From contig JANCRA010000003.1 in assembly GCA_024362935.1 (NCBI GenBank), positions 53,153,344 to 53,217,343 on the forward strand: DNA of 64,000 bases, given 5' to 3'. The notes beneath the pieces are model-generated. The model saw nothing but the letters and a program-made list of their open reading frames with translations. It was not told the DNA's origin and did no database searches. Below, piece by piece: positions 9,910 to 21,900 of this stretch; the first letter of the stretch is position 1, and the number at the start of each line of letters is the position of its first letter. Made by a program: the position numbers and the translations under genes. Source of the stretch: Setophaga petechia. Lineage: Eukaryota > Chordata > Aves > Passeriformes > Parulidae.

Positions 9910-11259
9910 TTGATAAACATACAGCAGGATTCTTCACTGCTATTTTCTAACAGTGCTAAAACTGACCTTGTTTTTTGCTTTTGTATTTTTCAGATGTTTA
10001 ATGGTTTGTTTATTTGTTTGATTTATTATTTGTTTAAAGATTTGATACTTTGTGACTTCTGTGTTTTTAAACTACTGTGGAGCACTCTTCAATGATGGCA
10101 TTCTGTCTGAGACCAGCACTGGCAATAGATGGAGACAATTGTGTTTTTTTCTAAATAGTCTTGCTGATGGTGTACTGAAATATGGAGGGGGTTTGGGTTT
10201 TTGTTTGTGGTGTTTTGTTGGGTTGGCTGGTTTTTACCAGCAGACCATCCTCTTTGTAATGACAAAATATTTTAAGTAAACAGCCTTTTTAGTTCTCAGT
10301 GCACAGGGGACTTATTCATCCCTCTTCTCTTCATTGCTTTGAGCACTATTTCCAAATCATATTTCCATAAGATGTGTCAGCTGGGAAGTGCAGGGGACAT
10401 GTGAGCCATGGGCAACTTCAGCTTTTGTAGGGTTGTGGATATTTAGTGCCTAATGTGAAAATCAGGTTTGTAAATCTTTGTCTTACTAAACTGAAATGAA
10501 TTGTCACTGTTCATATGTCTGTGTCTCAGGGAAGTGAATGTATTGAAATTGCAGATAAACACAGGTGGTTATTTGACCATTGTGACATGGGCACAGCCCA
10601 TTTTCTCAGTTACCAGGAGGGTGACTGGTGTCTGCCAGGCCTTTGGTGTTTGTCCTGACTTTGACCTTGTTGCAGAAGACTGTAAAGTGAATATTTTGGC
10701 ATCCCTCAGAGGCCATGTATGACCATGCCTTTGCTCAGCTGTCTGGATTTCACTGTTCAGCAAAGAGGAGTGAATGGAGCTGCAGAGGAGGACAAGCTTT
10801 GGAATGCATCTGGCCATTAAAACAGCGTTTTATCCAGGGTTCTGCAAGTGTTAGGAGCTGCTTCCCAAAGGTAAATAGAACCACTGAGAACTACCTGAAA
10901 TCTGTGTTGGGAAATTGCTCATTCTTGTCTGTAGTCTCTGGTTATTTAACACCAGCCAATTGTGTTATGTTTACAGGATTAAATTCCTTGTCAGCTTGAG
11001 ATCAGCAGCTGAAGGAGCTCTCGTTGGAGACAAACTGCCAGTGCCTAGTAGAGATAATGTGTAAAAATGTAATCTCTTCCAGAATATCACCAAGCTTGCT
11101 CACATTTGCCAGACCAAGTCCAGTGTTTCTTCCAGAGTAAAGCAACAGCTGGAAATAAAAAGCAATTCTTCTGATCTCCAGCACAGAGAGACCTTTTGAA
11201 AATGGTTCTTTGTTTTGCTTTAGATGTTCAGAATCCTCAGATTGAAATTAGAATATTTA

Positions 11260-11320
11260 AAGCATTTTGTATATTTATATTTTGTATATTCATATATTTG
11301 TATATATATATATATACTTA
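11260..11320. repeat. TA-rich simple repeat
   Basis: A short low-complexity run of TATATT and TGTATAT words includes an uninterrupted stretch of TA dinucleotides near 11299-11315. Confidence 0.75.
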
Positions 11321-11979
11321 AAACACTGTGTGTCTAATATGGGAAGCATCCAAATAAACAAGATATACACCCTTTGCTCTTCATGTGACATCAGTTTCAT
11401 GCAGAAGTTTTAAAATAATAGTTTAATATAAATAACAAACATAATAAGCATAAGTTCAAACATAATAAATGTTTAAGTTCAAACATAAATACTTAAATGG
11501 CCTAGTCGGTGTGCAATTTTTTCTTTGGTTAGGGTTTTTGCATTGTTTTTTAAAGTAATCTCAGAGTAAATATGTGGGAAAGAGATGGTGCAAGTTATGT
11601 GTAGAGAAAGGTGTGTGGTTCGAAGTGGAGAATGTTGGGAGAGGAGTTTCTGTTGTGGAAGGAAAAACTGATAATCTCTCACTACATATTCAATGAAATT
11701 CCAGAATTGGGAAACATGATATAAAACAAATGCAACCGGAGATGTTTTATGAAAGTGAAAAATCTGATGAGTGCCAAGTGCAGTGATTTGTTTAGTCACA
11801 CTTTCAGTGCCTGCAACTTTGATTTTCCTGTATTTAAAAATTCATCACCACATCTTAAGTTGTCTTACACAATGCCATTGGTTTTCTGGAAATGATAAAT
11901 CTGCTCATTGATTTTCTAATTTTATTATGTACACAATAATTGTAATCCAAGATTACAGCAAACAAGATGTTAATTTCTA

Positions 11980-12860
11980 GACATCCTACGTACATTTCCC
12001 TCAGAGCGCGGGTGCTACAGAAGCAAAGAGTACAAAGAGAATACCATTTGTGCTATCCTCACAGGAGCTGTCAATAAAAGATGTAATAGGGGATTTAGGA
12101 ATCTGGAAATGGCCAACTAATTTATGTGAATCTATTTTATTTCAGCTAGAAAGCCCAAGCTCTGTTTCGTCTGCACTGCATATTGCAGAGCACAGGCTGT
12201 CTATAGAAAACCAGGCGGCTGCATATGGATAGTCCCTTGATATCATTCACTTGCTGTGTAATCTTATTATGCAAAGTTCTAATCTTCACCTAGAATGAAT
12301 GCCTCTGGGTCAGAATATAGTCATATCAGGGTTTTTGAGGTCATGTTTTGTGATCCTTAGCTTATTCTTCTAAGTAGAGCTGGGATTTAAAGAGTATTCC
12401 CCAGACACTGGCAGAGATAGACAGCAAAACCTGCTGCCTTTTTGGAAGACAAGACCAACATGAGGTCCCTGGTAGGATTAAACTTGATTTGTAGCTGTAG
12501 GATTTTTTAACAGATGTATTATTGGACAGGGAATAGGGGGCCACCAGCACAGCGAAATTGGATCACAATTGGCATTCTCAGGGAGTCCGCTGGCTGCTAA
12601 AACAGCAGCTGCATGTGGATTTGACTTCTTTCAGGTGAAGCGACTTCCAGTCATTTGGAAAGGATGGGATGAAAAGGAACCTTGGTGATAATTTTGATGT
12701 CTGCAAGATTTAGTACCAATGTAATGGGATTATCGGTAACACCTTCGCTGCAGAAAAAGCCACCTGGCGCTATAACTGGCAGCGACTGAGAACTAATCCT
12801 CTCCCATCTCTTGGATGTCATTCATGAGGCTCAAAGTGATTTCTACCCTGCTAGCTGTGA
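11980..12860. promoter_or_regulatory. Candidate conserved non-coding elements B
   Basis: About 0.9 kb of repeat-free sequence of balanced composition contains TGTCAATAAAAG, CATATTGCAGAG, a GATTAATTTTAT stretch and other AT-rich factor-like cores separated by GC-bearing words. It reads like one or two conserved enhancers rather than decayed intron. It has no open frame of note. Human IMMP1L and ELP4 introns lie in the PAX6 regulatory domain, so such elements are expected, but conservation is inferred and untested. Confidence 0.3.
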
Positions 12861-15827
12861 TTAATTTTATAAACAAACAAACAAAAACCGAGTGATGAAA
12901 GCACAGGCTATGGGAGGAAGAGGGAACAGAAGATGCTTGTAATTACATTCTGCATTTTATTTGCTGTGTCTTTTATAACTATACAGTTGTGGTAAAATAA
13001 TGAAATTGTGTTCTGTGTGATAAATATGGATTTGTGACATTTTTAACCAATGTTGATTTTGGTAGAAATTTTTCAGCTTCCTGCTCTATGATAGTAGGTA
13101 GTACCTGGAAGTAATTAGGTTTTAGGCCATTCTGGAATAAGGATGTTTATACTACAGAGCCATTAAGTTTTCAAGGGGCCTGTGACTTAAATAATTCATT
13201 TTATCGTGCTTAATGGTCTTATGTTTGATCTGGTGGAGTTGCCTGCTGATGGTACTTAGTATTAAAATTGTGTGATGTGGAAAACTGTGTTTACTTCTTG
13301 TGATCAACAATATGACATTGTTTCAAAAATAGAATGATATGAAGTTCTCAGAGGAAACAATTATATTTTAACAGTAATACTTTCAAGCAATTATATTTTA
13401 ATGATGCTCAAGTTAATTCTTTCTCTGTGTGTGTGGTTGGTTTGTTTTTAAACAAACTAGTTTGGTCTGGTGGTTTTTTTACTAAACTTGCTACAACTAG
13501 TTATGAGCTAGAAGTTGTTACTTAAAATGACATGGAAACTCTTAGGATTTTAGTTATTTGGAATGAATATTAGATGTCAAAAAATGAACCTTGATATTTA
13601 AAACACCCTCCCATCCTCAGGAGGTACCTTGCCAGGGTCAGACTGTATAATCCAGGTATATAAGTGTCTTCATTTGAAATTAACTTTCTTAGGTAGTGGG
13701 CAAAAGCTTTTATATAAAGCTAAGAATTTTTTGATTGTTATAATAAAATCTGATAAGCTTGATCATTTAAGAAAATCCTTTGTACTACATTTATAAGAAG
13801 GAGTTGGTGAAATCTATATCTCCAGCATTAAGAATTTATTTTAAGAGAACTGGGAACAAAATTTGAGAGCTCTTCACTCATGTTCTGTTCTTGTGGTTAG
13901 TTTTTTACCATGGCAGCTGGCAAAGCTGACTCTGAGCCCTGGGTGTCCCTGAGTAGCTCCCAAATCTACTCACAAGCATCCCAAGGAAACACGTGTCCAG
14001 GGTATCTATCCCTGGGTTTGTGTCACCCAAAATCCAAAAGGAAACAGCTTACAACCACTTTGAAACTTGTTTTCTGACATGCATAGCAGTTGTTTGGAGT
14101 TTCATAATAAAAATGTTTTAGTTATAGCCTGACAGCTGGTGGCATGGGAGGCTTGCACATTGTCTTGGTGCTGTTGCTGTTTATTTGTCCCAGTTTGATC
14201 TGTGTACTCTGGGCATTGTAATGCATTGTTTGCTTACCTGCAGTACCCACAGGTGCCTAAATTCTCTACTGTCTTAATATGTTAATGTCACTGTAGGACA
14301 CGAAGTAACATGATGTGCACTTGATGTGCTGCTTTTTCAAGGTAAAAAAAGACTTTAATTTCTGATTCCAACATTTATAGATTTACAAAAGTAACAGATT
14401 GGAGGGTGACAGTGCCACCTCTCCAGTGACACTGGACAAACCAACAGTCCATCAAATTTCTCCTCCTCCATAAGAGAATGTGAAACAAAGAGTTATTTAC
14501 ATAAAGTATGTGAGAAAATTCGTTACAAGAATGTAAACATCAGAAGGCTTAAAAAATCAGGGTGACAGTTAATGTGTTAATATAAGGTTTCTGAATAGTG
14601 TGGGGCAAAAATAATGGATGCTTGTGCAGTATTTTTCTTTCTCCCTGAGCTGAGAAGCAATGTGAGGCTCCTTTCTAGCAGGTGCTGTTGAGAAGTATTG
14701 AAGATGGACTTCTCTCAAAACATAGTTATGTATTCACCTACTTCTGCAACCCAGATTCATCTGCTGTTCCTCCACCTTCCTTTTGTCAGCTGTGTCACAG
14801 CTCTGGGCTCTCTGTGTCTGGCCTAAGAGCAAGGCATTGGTTGGTGCCCTGAATTGAGAAGAGCCAGGCACTTCAGTGCTCACCAGAATGGATTCTGCTG
14901 GAAGTGCATTCCCCTTCCAGGGGAGCTCTTCCAGTTCCTGCAGTGTCTTGTGCTGGGTGCTGCATCTGCCAATGACAAAATTCAATTTCTGTTTGCCATT
15001 GTATTTGGGTCATTACTGTGAAAATGGTCAGAAAGTGCATGATGAATCACAGCTTGGTTTAAGCTGTTCTAGTGCAGAGAAGTTTATGTAGATTAAAAAG
15101 GACCTCTCTTTTGGAACAAGGAAATGAACTTGTTAGGTAATATCTCCCAATAATGGTTGTCTTTGGAATATAGTCAGGCAAAACTCCCATTAAATTCTAG
15201 TGAGAGTTGTGAAAATAAATCCATGCACTTTTAAATTCCTTCATTTCATTAGTGAAATGTAGAAGAAGATGTCATTATTTCATTTTGATGTCGGCATGTT
15301 TTACGCAGCATTTTTCATTCTTTTCAACATACTGTATTTGCTCAGCAAACTCTATTGACCCATCCTAGTAAAAGAGGGAAATCTTGCAGTGGTTTTAGTT
15401 CATGGTAAGGCAACACTGAGTTTAAGGGGAACAGGTTTTTTGCAGAATGTAGAACTTGCTTCAATTACTTCATTTTGCTTTCCTTAAGTGTAACCACCAA
15501 ACTGTGGTATGGAAACATTTTATTTAGATTAGCATTGTAGGAATTGGATCTCCTAATCAGAGTTGGACTTGAATATTTGGGGAAGGGGGTCAGAAAATGT
15601 TTACAAGCTGATGTACTGCAGAAGTTATGGCACTGTGCTACAGCTGAGAACAGAAACACCTGATGCCTTATTTCTCTATGCACTTCTGCAGGTCTGTCTG
15701 ATTATTTGTTGGTATCATTACACTGTAGGGTTTTTTAATGTTTTCCACCTGTTCCACACTAGAGATGGGTTTGTAAATGTAGGATTGCTTGTTCTCCAAT
15801 GAATGATCCTCTTGTGTTTTTCTGTAG

Positions 15828-15959
15828 AGCTGCTGGGCACCGTGGCACTGTAGGATGCTTCGCAATGCCCTAGGAAAAGCCTGCCGATTTCTGGGCTACA
15901 CGGTGCAGTATGGCTGCATAGCACACTGTGCCTTCGAGTACCTTGGAGGAATTGTGGTG
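15828..15959 (+). CDS. IMMP1L: IMMP1L exon 2 (first coding exon, residues 1-35)
   Basis: The acceptor is TTTTTCTGTAG, with the AG at 15826-15827, and 27 untranslated bases follow. The ATG at 15855 opens [10 protein letters not shown], then [19 protein letters not shown], nearly the same as human ([19 protein letters not shown]). The exon ends after a complete Val codon at 15959, and the donor GTAATC begins at 15960. A second possible acceptor, CACTGTAG, ends at 15853, two bases before the ATG, and would not change the protein. The segment forms the N-terminal membrane-proximal helix. Confidence 0.92.
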
Positions 15960-18900
15960 GTAATCTTCATTTTCATGACATTTAAAAGGAGATAAAACTG
16001 TTATACTGACAGTTTTCTGTGTGATGATGCCAGTATTTCTGGTTTTGTAATTTTCATCAAAGCATTTAACAATTAATTCCAATTCCCAATAAATAAATAA
16101 ATAAATTCCCTATTTATGGGAAGGAGGTCCAGGCTTTGTGAAGGTTATTTGTACTTTGTTTTCTGATGTGTTATTGCACAAGGCATCACTGCAGTAAATG
16201 GGAAACTCCAATTAAGCCTTTTAAGAAACACTGGAGTCTGTGATAGGGAATGCCTTTGTTTCACACTCTGGCCAAATTTTTGGGTGTTTTATGCTCCCTG
16301 CCCCTCCTCCCCAGGTCCTTAACCTGGCAGATACTGCTGCTGGGCATGGGGGAGTTTGGCTGTGAGCTGCCCCTGCAGCTTCTGTGATGATTTCGTGTCA
16401 CAGAGAAGAGAAAGGGGTCAGTTGGTAGTGCTTTGAGCGCTGCTCCTAAAAATTTCTTGGAGATGCAGTGCTGAAAGGAGTCAATAAGGGCCTACAGCAC
16501 TTAGTGCAGTTCAGGACCACCCCCAAGGAAATATGGAGCTGTAACAGTCAGAGGTGCTCTGAGGGCTCCCCTCAGCTTTGAAATGCATCACACATTCCAT
16601 AGAGGAGCTCACGTTGAGTTCTCTACATTCCTCCTTTTCTAATTTATTAGCGTATCATTTGAATGTAAGTTTATTTTAGAAAGGAACACTTTGAAATAGT
16701 AATTTTTTTCTCCTTTCTTTTTCATTTGCAGTGCTCTGGACCTTCCATGGAACCAACCATTCAGAACTCTGATGTTGTTTTTTCAGAGAACCTCAGCCGC
16801 CACTTTTTCTGCATTCGAAAGTACGCTGCTCTCTTGGGAGCACTTCTGACATTGCCTTTGCCAGGGCTTGTCAATAACCACATTCTGCCCTTGATTTTTA
16901 GTGTATTTTTCTGCTTCTAACTTTTAATTTTTCATTGTGTCTAAAGGATCTTAAAGTTACAAACAGCCCAATGAACATCTTGTCAAAATTCAGTTTGGAT
17001 TTAGACAGTTGTCACTATCACAGCTTTGTCCAAAAAATAGAAAAATAATCCTTTTTTTTCCCTCCCCCTGAATGATTCTACTGAGTAGAATGTAACTTCT
17101 CTAAGCAGTTTGGTCTTGAAAACCAGCTATGGGTATTACTGGTTTCAGGTTGTAGTCTTAAATGTGTCATAAATGATCTCAATAACAAAAATTCACTCAA
17201 CTTTTAAAACTCTGAAATTACGCCTGAGTAAAACTGAAGGAACCAAAATTGTACACAAGAATTTTCAGCACAATGGACTATCTTTAATGTGTGTGAATAT
17301 TTTTGGAGTAGATACATGGATGCTCATGTACTCAGCCAAATAGTTTGTAACTAGAGTTCTTCTGTTTGTTTTTGTTTGTTTTTTCCCTCTCAGAGGAGAT
17401 ATTGTAATTGTGAAAAGCCCAAATGACCCCAAATCAAATATCTGTAAAAGAGTAATTGGCTTGGAAGGGGATAAAGTCTGCACAAGCAACCCTTCAGATT
17501 TCCTTAAGAGTCACAGCTATGTAAGTATTAGAGTTTCTTCCTATGTAAATTAATGATCACTTAAGTAGGCCTGGTGGTCTGTAAAGGATTTGCAATATTT
17601 GAGAATCATAATAAATCATAAATTATGACATTAATAAATTATTATTCTTGATTATGTACAGTAAAATGTTGTACTTTTAGACTATTTATGCAAAGCTGTC
17701 TTCCTCTGCCTTTTTTTTGTGTAGGAACTGTAGACAGATAATATTTCTGCTGTGCCTGTTGGAAGAATGCTCTGAAATTCTCTGTACAAAGTGCAGTACA
17801 AAAGAGAGGTGCAGGTGCTTGGTGTTCAGGCAAAACTGTTCCTGTATTTTAAACACTAAGAAGTGAATATTTGGCTCTGCAATAGCTTTGCAGATTTTTC
17901 TTTCAAAATTATACTTTAGTGTATCTCTATTTCAATGTAGCAATATTTTAATGCTCCCCAGTATGGTTGGAAAAGTAGAAATTTTCCTAACTTGGCCAAA
18001 AAGACAGGTGATGTAATGAAAAGGGAAAAATAATGTCAATGTTCATTTGTCCATATGCAGATAGACTTCACAGAAGTTTGGGAAGATCAGTGACAAAATG
18101 TTTTAAGCAACTTTTTTTTAGGCTATCATGAGAAAAATCTTCAGGAATGATGAATCACTGAAAAGGGTAGGTTTTTTCTTGTCCCAGAAGTGTGTTTGAC
18201 TGTTACCTCTATTCAGCACTTGTGGAGCCATCAGATATTCCCAGGTGTTTTGAATCTTTAAACAAAGATGTGATTTTGCCCTTTCATATCCACTCCATCC
18301 TCAGAATAAGAAGAATGAGCATGTGGCCAAAGTCCTGTGCTGAGAAGGTGGAGAATTTTATGGAACATTCCTGCCAGGCAGCTCCAGTTTGTGACACAGA
18401 AATCCTGTAAGAATTTGGCTTCCATAAAGGCAGCCACCTTCACAGGGAGCTCCAGCTAGCATTGCTTCCTTTGTATTGAGCAGCTGAAGTGGAGTTTGTC
18501 TTCACTTAAAGCAAAAATTCTTGTTTAGCACCAGGAAGTAAGGACATGAGTCATACCTTGCTCTGAGGGTTTGAATTTGTTCCTTTCACTCCAGTGTTGA
18601 GGGAAGACACCTTGGGCACCTCTAACCTGCACTGCTGCTGTTGTGCCAGAGCCACTGGAGCTGCTGTTCTTAGACTTTGCTCACTTGTGGGAATAAAGAA
18701 GGAACTCATTCTCTGTCACACTTTGAAGGAGAGGACAAAACATTCAGTTTTTCCACAAATCAAATTGTGTTAACCATTTAACCAATGAAAAACCTACCAA
18801 AACCCCCAAAGAACACAAACCCACCTTTCTCACCAAGTTAAAGGAATCCTCTAGCTCTGGTGGAGCTCATAATTGTGATGGAATACACATTTCCCAGAGG

Positions 18901-21900
18901 AGACCAACCTGAATTCTGTGTACACTGACAGAAGACACAAACTGAATTTCTCTGAGCATCTTTTTCCTCACTTTTCTTAGTCTTGAAAAGGAAGTTCAGG
19001 AAAGATTTGTACTTAAAACAGGATATCAGCTTTTCTGGAAACACTGAAGTGACCAAGTGAATATTCAGCAGAACAATTTCTGCCCTAGTGCAGGGTTTCT
19101 TGTCTCCAGTTTAATCCAAAATATGAGGAGAAAGAGCAGATGGGGAATGCAGAGTCCATTTCCTGTTTTCATAGAGGCTAATGTGTGGAAATACAGAGAA
19201 GGGACAAGCTTTTGTAACTCTTACACCATAAATTGTATCTAGGAGGAGAAATTATCTAAATGGAAGTGCTCTTGTGCCTGATACCTGTTTTCCCTCTACC
19301 TTTAGTGCTTGGTAAAGAGGTAGGTCTTAACATCTGTTCAGGAGACACTTCCTTTACAGAAAGGTAAATTCTCAGCTTGGATATCTGTACTTTATATTCA
19401 TAACTGAGGCTGGATTACTCACTAAGTAAATTATTGGGGAGGGGAAACATAACATGTATTTATGTTTAGGTAATTGCCTCATCAGATTCCTTAGTGAATC
19501 AGATCCTTAGTGAATGCACTTTTTAACTCAAACACAGAATTCCTCACAGCAAATAATGGCAGCAGATGTACAGAGAACTGACTGTTTTGTTGATACTTGC
19601 CTGAGGTGGGTTTTGGAAAAAAAGATTGTCCAAGCTGAGGAGAGGCCTGGGCTGTGGTTCCAAATGGCCAGGAGAGCTGCTGGGGGGTCTCTGCCAGGGG
19701 AAGGTGCCACTCCTTAAGTGAGCAAAGCCTGCAAAGTGTCATGAGTTTTGCACTTTATATTTGACTGCTGACTGCCTTTGTTCAAACAGGAAATCTGAGT
19801 GGTGTGTGAATGCTGTGACTCCAAAGTGTGTAAGGTCAGAGCAGTCTTTGTTTTTATTACAGTTTTCAGCTCAGCTTTCCTTGAGGGCTTATCTCCAATT
19901 TTGGGAAGTTTCTGTCATGTCTGCAGATTTACACAGTAAATGGGAATATCAGGTGCCAGCAATATTGCCAAATTAGGCAGCTCAGACCCCTGCTTCAGTC
20001 TGTGCTGCTGGTTGCCAGCTAGTGGATAGGTTTTCTGAGCTAGCTAGTTCCTGGAGGTGGCAGAGTAATGGCCATACAATGGGAAAATTACCTGTGAGCA
20101 CCTGCTTTAGATTTGCCCCAAAAGGAGAATCCTTAGAGCCACGTTAGTAGGAGTTGTTCTTAGTCTGCATTGACTCTGTCATTAGTCATGTTGGCATATT
20201 TTACAGCATTGAGTTTGGGATTTTTGTGCTTAGAAGCAGACACAATTCTTACCCTGAAGCCTAAGAGAATGCTAAAATCAGATCCTCCTTGAGGTGCTGG
20301 TTCATTCATGAATATACTCAGGATGCCTTTATGTGTATGGAGAGCTGTGTTTACAATTTGCTCTCTGTAAAATTTCACAGATGAGATACATCATTGCTGC
20401 AAACAACCAAGGAGATACCTGCAGATTAAAAAAAATCCAAACACAACAAACCAACCTTCCAAGCTATAATGAAAAGAAACAAACAACAGAAAAAATCATA
20501 CATAAGATGAATAAGTTGTTCTGAAAAGAGGTATTTCAGCTGAGTAGAAATGCACAGTAGCAGTGGCAGTTAAAATACTCTTGCTGCTCTATTTAACTGA
20601 AGGAATACATCATAAGAGAAAATTATTTTTGTCAGAGTGCACTAAAGCTAAAGCTGTATCAAAAACCTGTCTGATGGAGTTGGATTACAGGCTGATGGAA
20701 CTAATGCCACATATAAATCTGAGTGGTATAAATTAGGCATGTGCTGAAATTACAGTTTAAGTACATAGTATTGGAGTTTATCTGTAGAACAATAATTAGG
20801 GAAATCTTCCTATTTAAATGAAAGTATGATGAAATTCCTTTTTTGAATAAGCTGCCATGGTATTACAAAGTTAGGAAAAGATAGTTTTCCTTTTTTTTTT
20901 ATATATCTGATATGGAATTTGAGCATTAGGTTGGCATTTTGCAGGGCTCATTTTTGGTTTTGTGAGAAATGTACATTTGTAAATAGAAACAAGTGTATTT
21001 GCTGTAATAAACATTTAAGAATGCATAATGTATTTTTTCTGTATCAGAGGCAATGTGGTATGAACCCAGAAGTTAAAAAGGTAAACAATTAATGCTGTAT
21101 TCAGAACTAGTTCCACTTATTAAGAGATATCCTATTTTATTCATTTAACTATATGTGGTATGAACCCAGAAGTTAAAAAGGTAAACAACTAGTGCTGTAT
21201 TCAGAACTTGTTTCACTTATTAAGAGATATCCTATTTTATTCATTTAACTATATAGCAATTAATGAGGATTAATAAGGAAATTAATCACAGTAAACCCCT
21301 GAAATGGTCCTAAAAGAAACCCCACAGCTGAAAGGTTATTTTTCATATTTAAGCTTTTATTTCCTGTTTAAAAACCTCTTAATACAGGTTTATAATTCAG
21401 ATTGAGTATCTTATTGCTCTGTTTAAATTTGCTTTAATGCCATTTACTTTAGCTTTAATTTCTTTACGTACCATATGTTCTTGTGCTGCAGGTCCTATTT
21501 ACAGTGTGAAAAAGTGAGGGCTAAACCATCAGAACCAAACAGCTTCTATGTCATAAACCACCAATATGCTGAGCCTTTGAGGCACTTAAACAAAAGTAGC
21601 CCCTAATAATGTCACTTAATAGAGGCAGAGTCTGTAAATAAGGAACTGCCTCGTGCAAGTCCCGGTGATAAAAAGCTGGGATACAAATCCATATCTCAGC
21701 AACACCATGCTGGTGATCAATCAGCTCCCACTAATGCTGCCAGCCTGGCTGCTGGGCCAGTGTTTGCCTTGTGCTGCAGCAAAATGAGCCTTGCCACGGA
21801 GATGGCATCTCCTCATCCTGTGGGAGCTCCAGAGCCAACAGAATTCCCAAGATAATGCACCTTGCTGTGTTTGCACAGTGCTGGGAACTCTTCAACAGCT

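Larger units (their letters stand above)
1674..15827 (+). other. IMMP1L: IMMP1L intron 1 (14 kb)
   Basis: This is the intron between the donor at 1674 and the acceptor TTTTTCTGTAG at 15827. Apart from the repeats and candidate elements listed separately, it is AT-rich unique-looking sequence with no exon that resembles a known protein. Short frames at 5245-5613, 10052-10279 and 14734-15091 have no recognisable domain. Confidence 0.65.

Noticed and set aside
15960..15992. Continuation of the IMMP1L first coding exon past 15959 ([11 protein letters not shown])
   Set aside because: The family alignment passes directly from GGIVV to CSGPSMEP in the next exon, and a usable GT donor stands at 15960.
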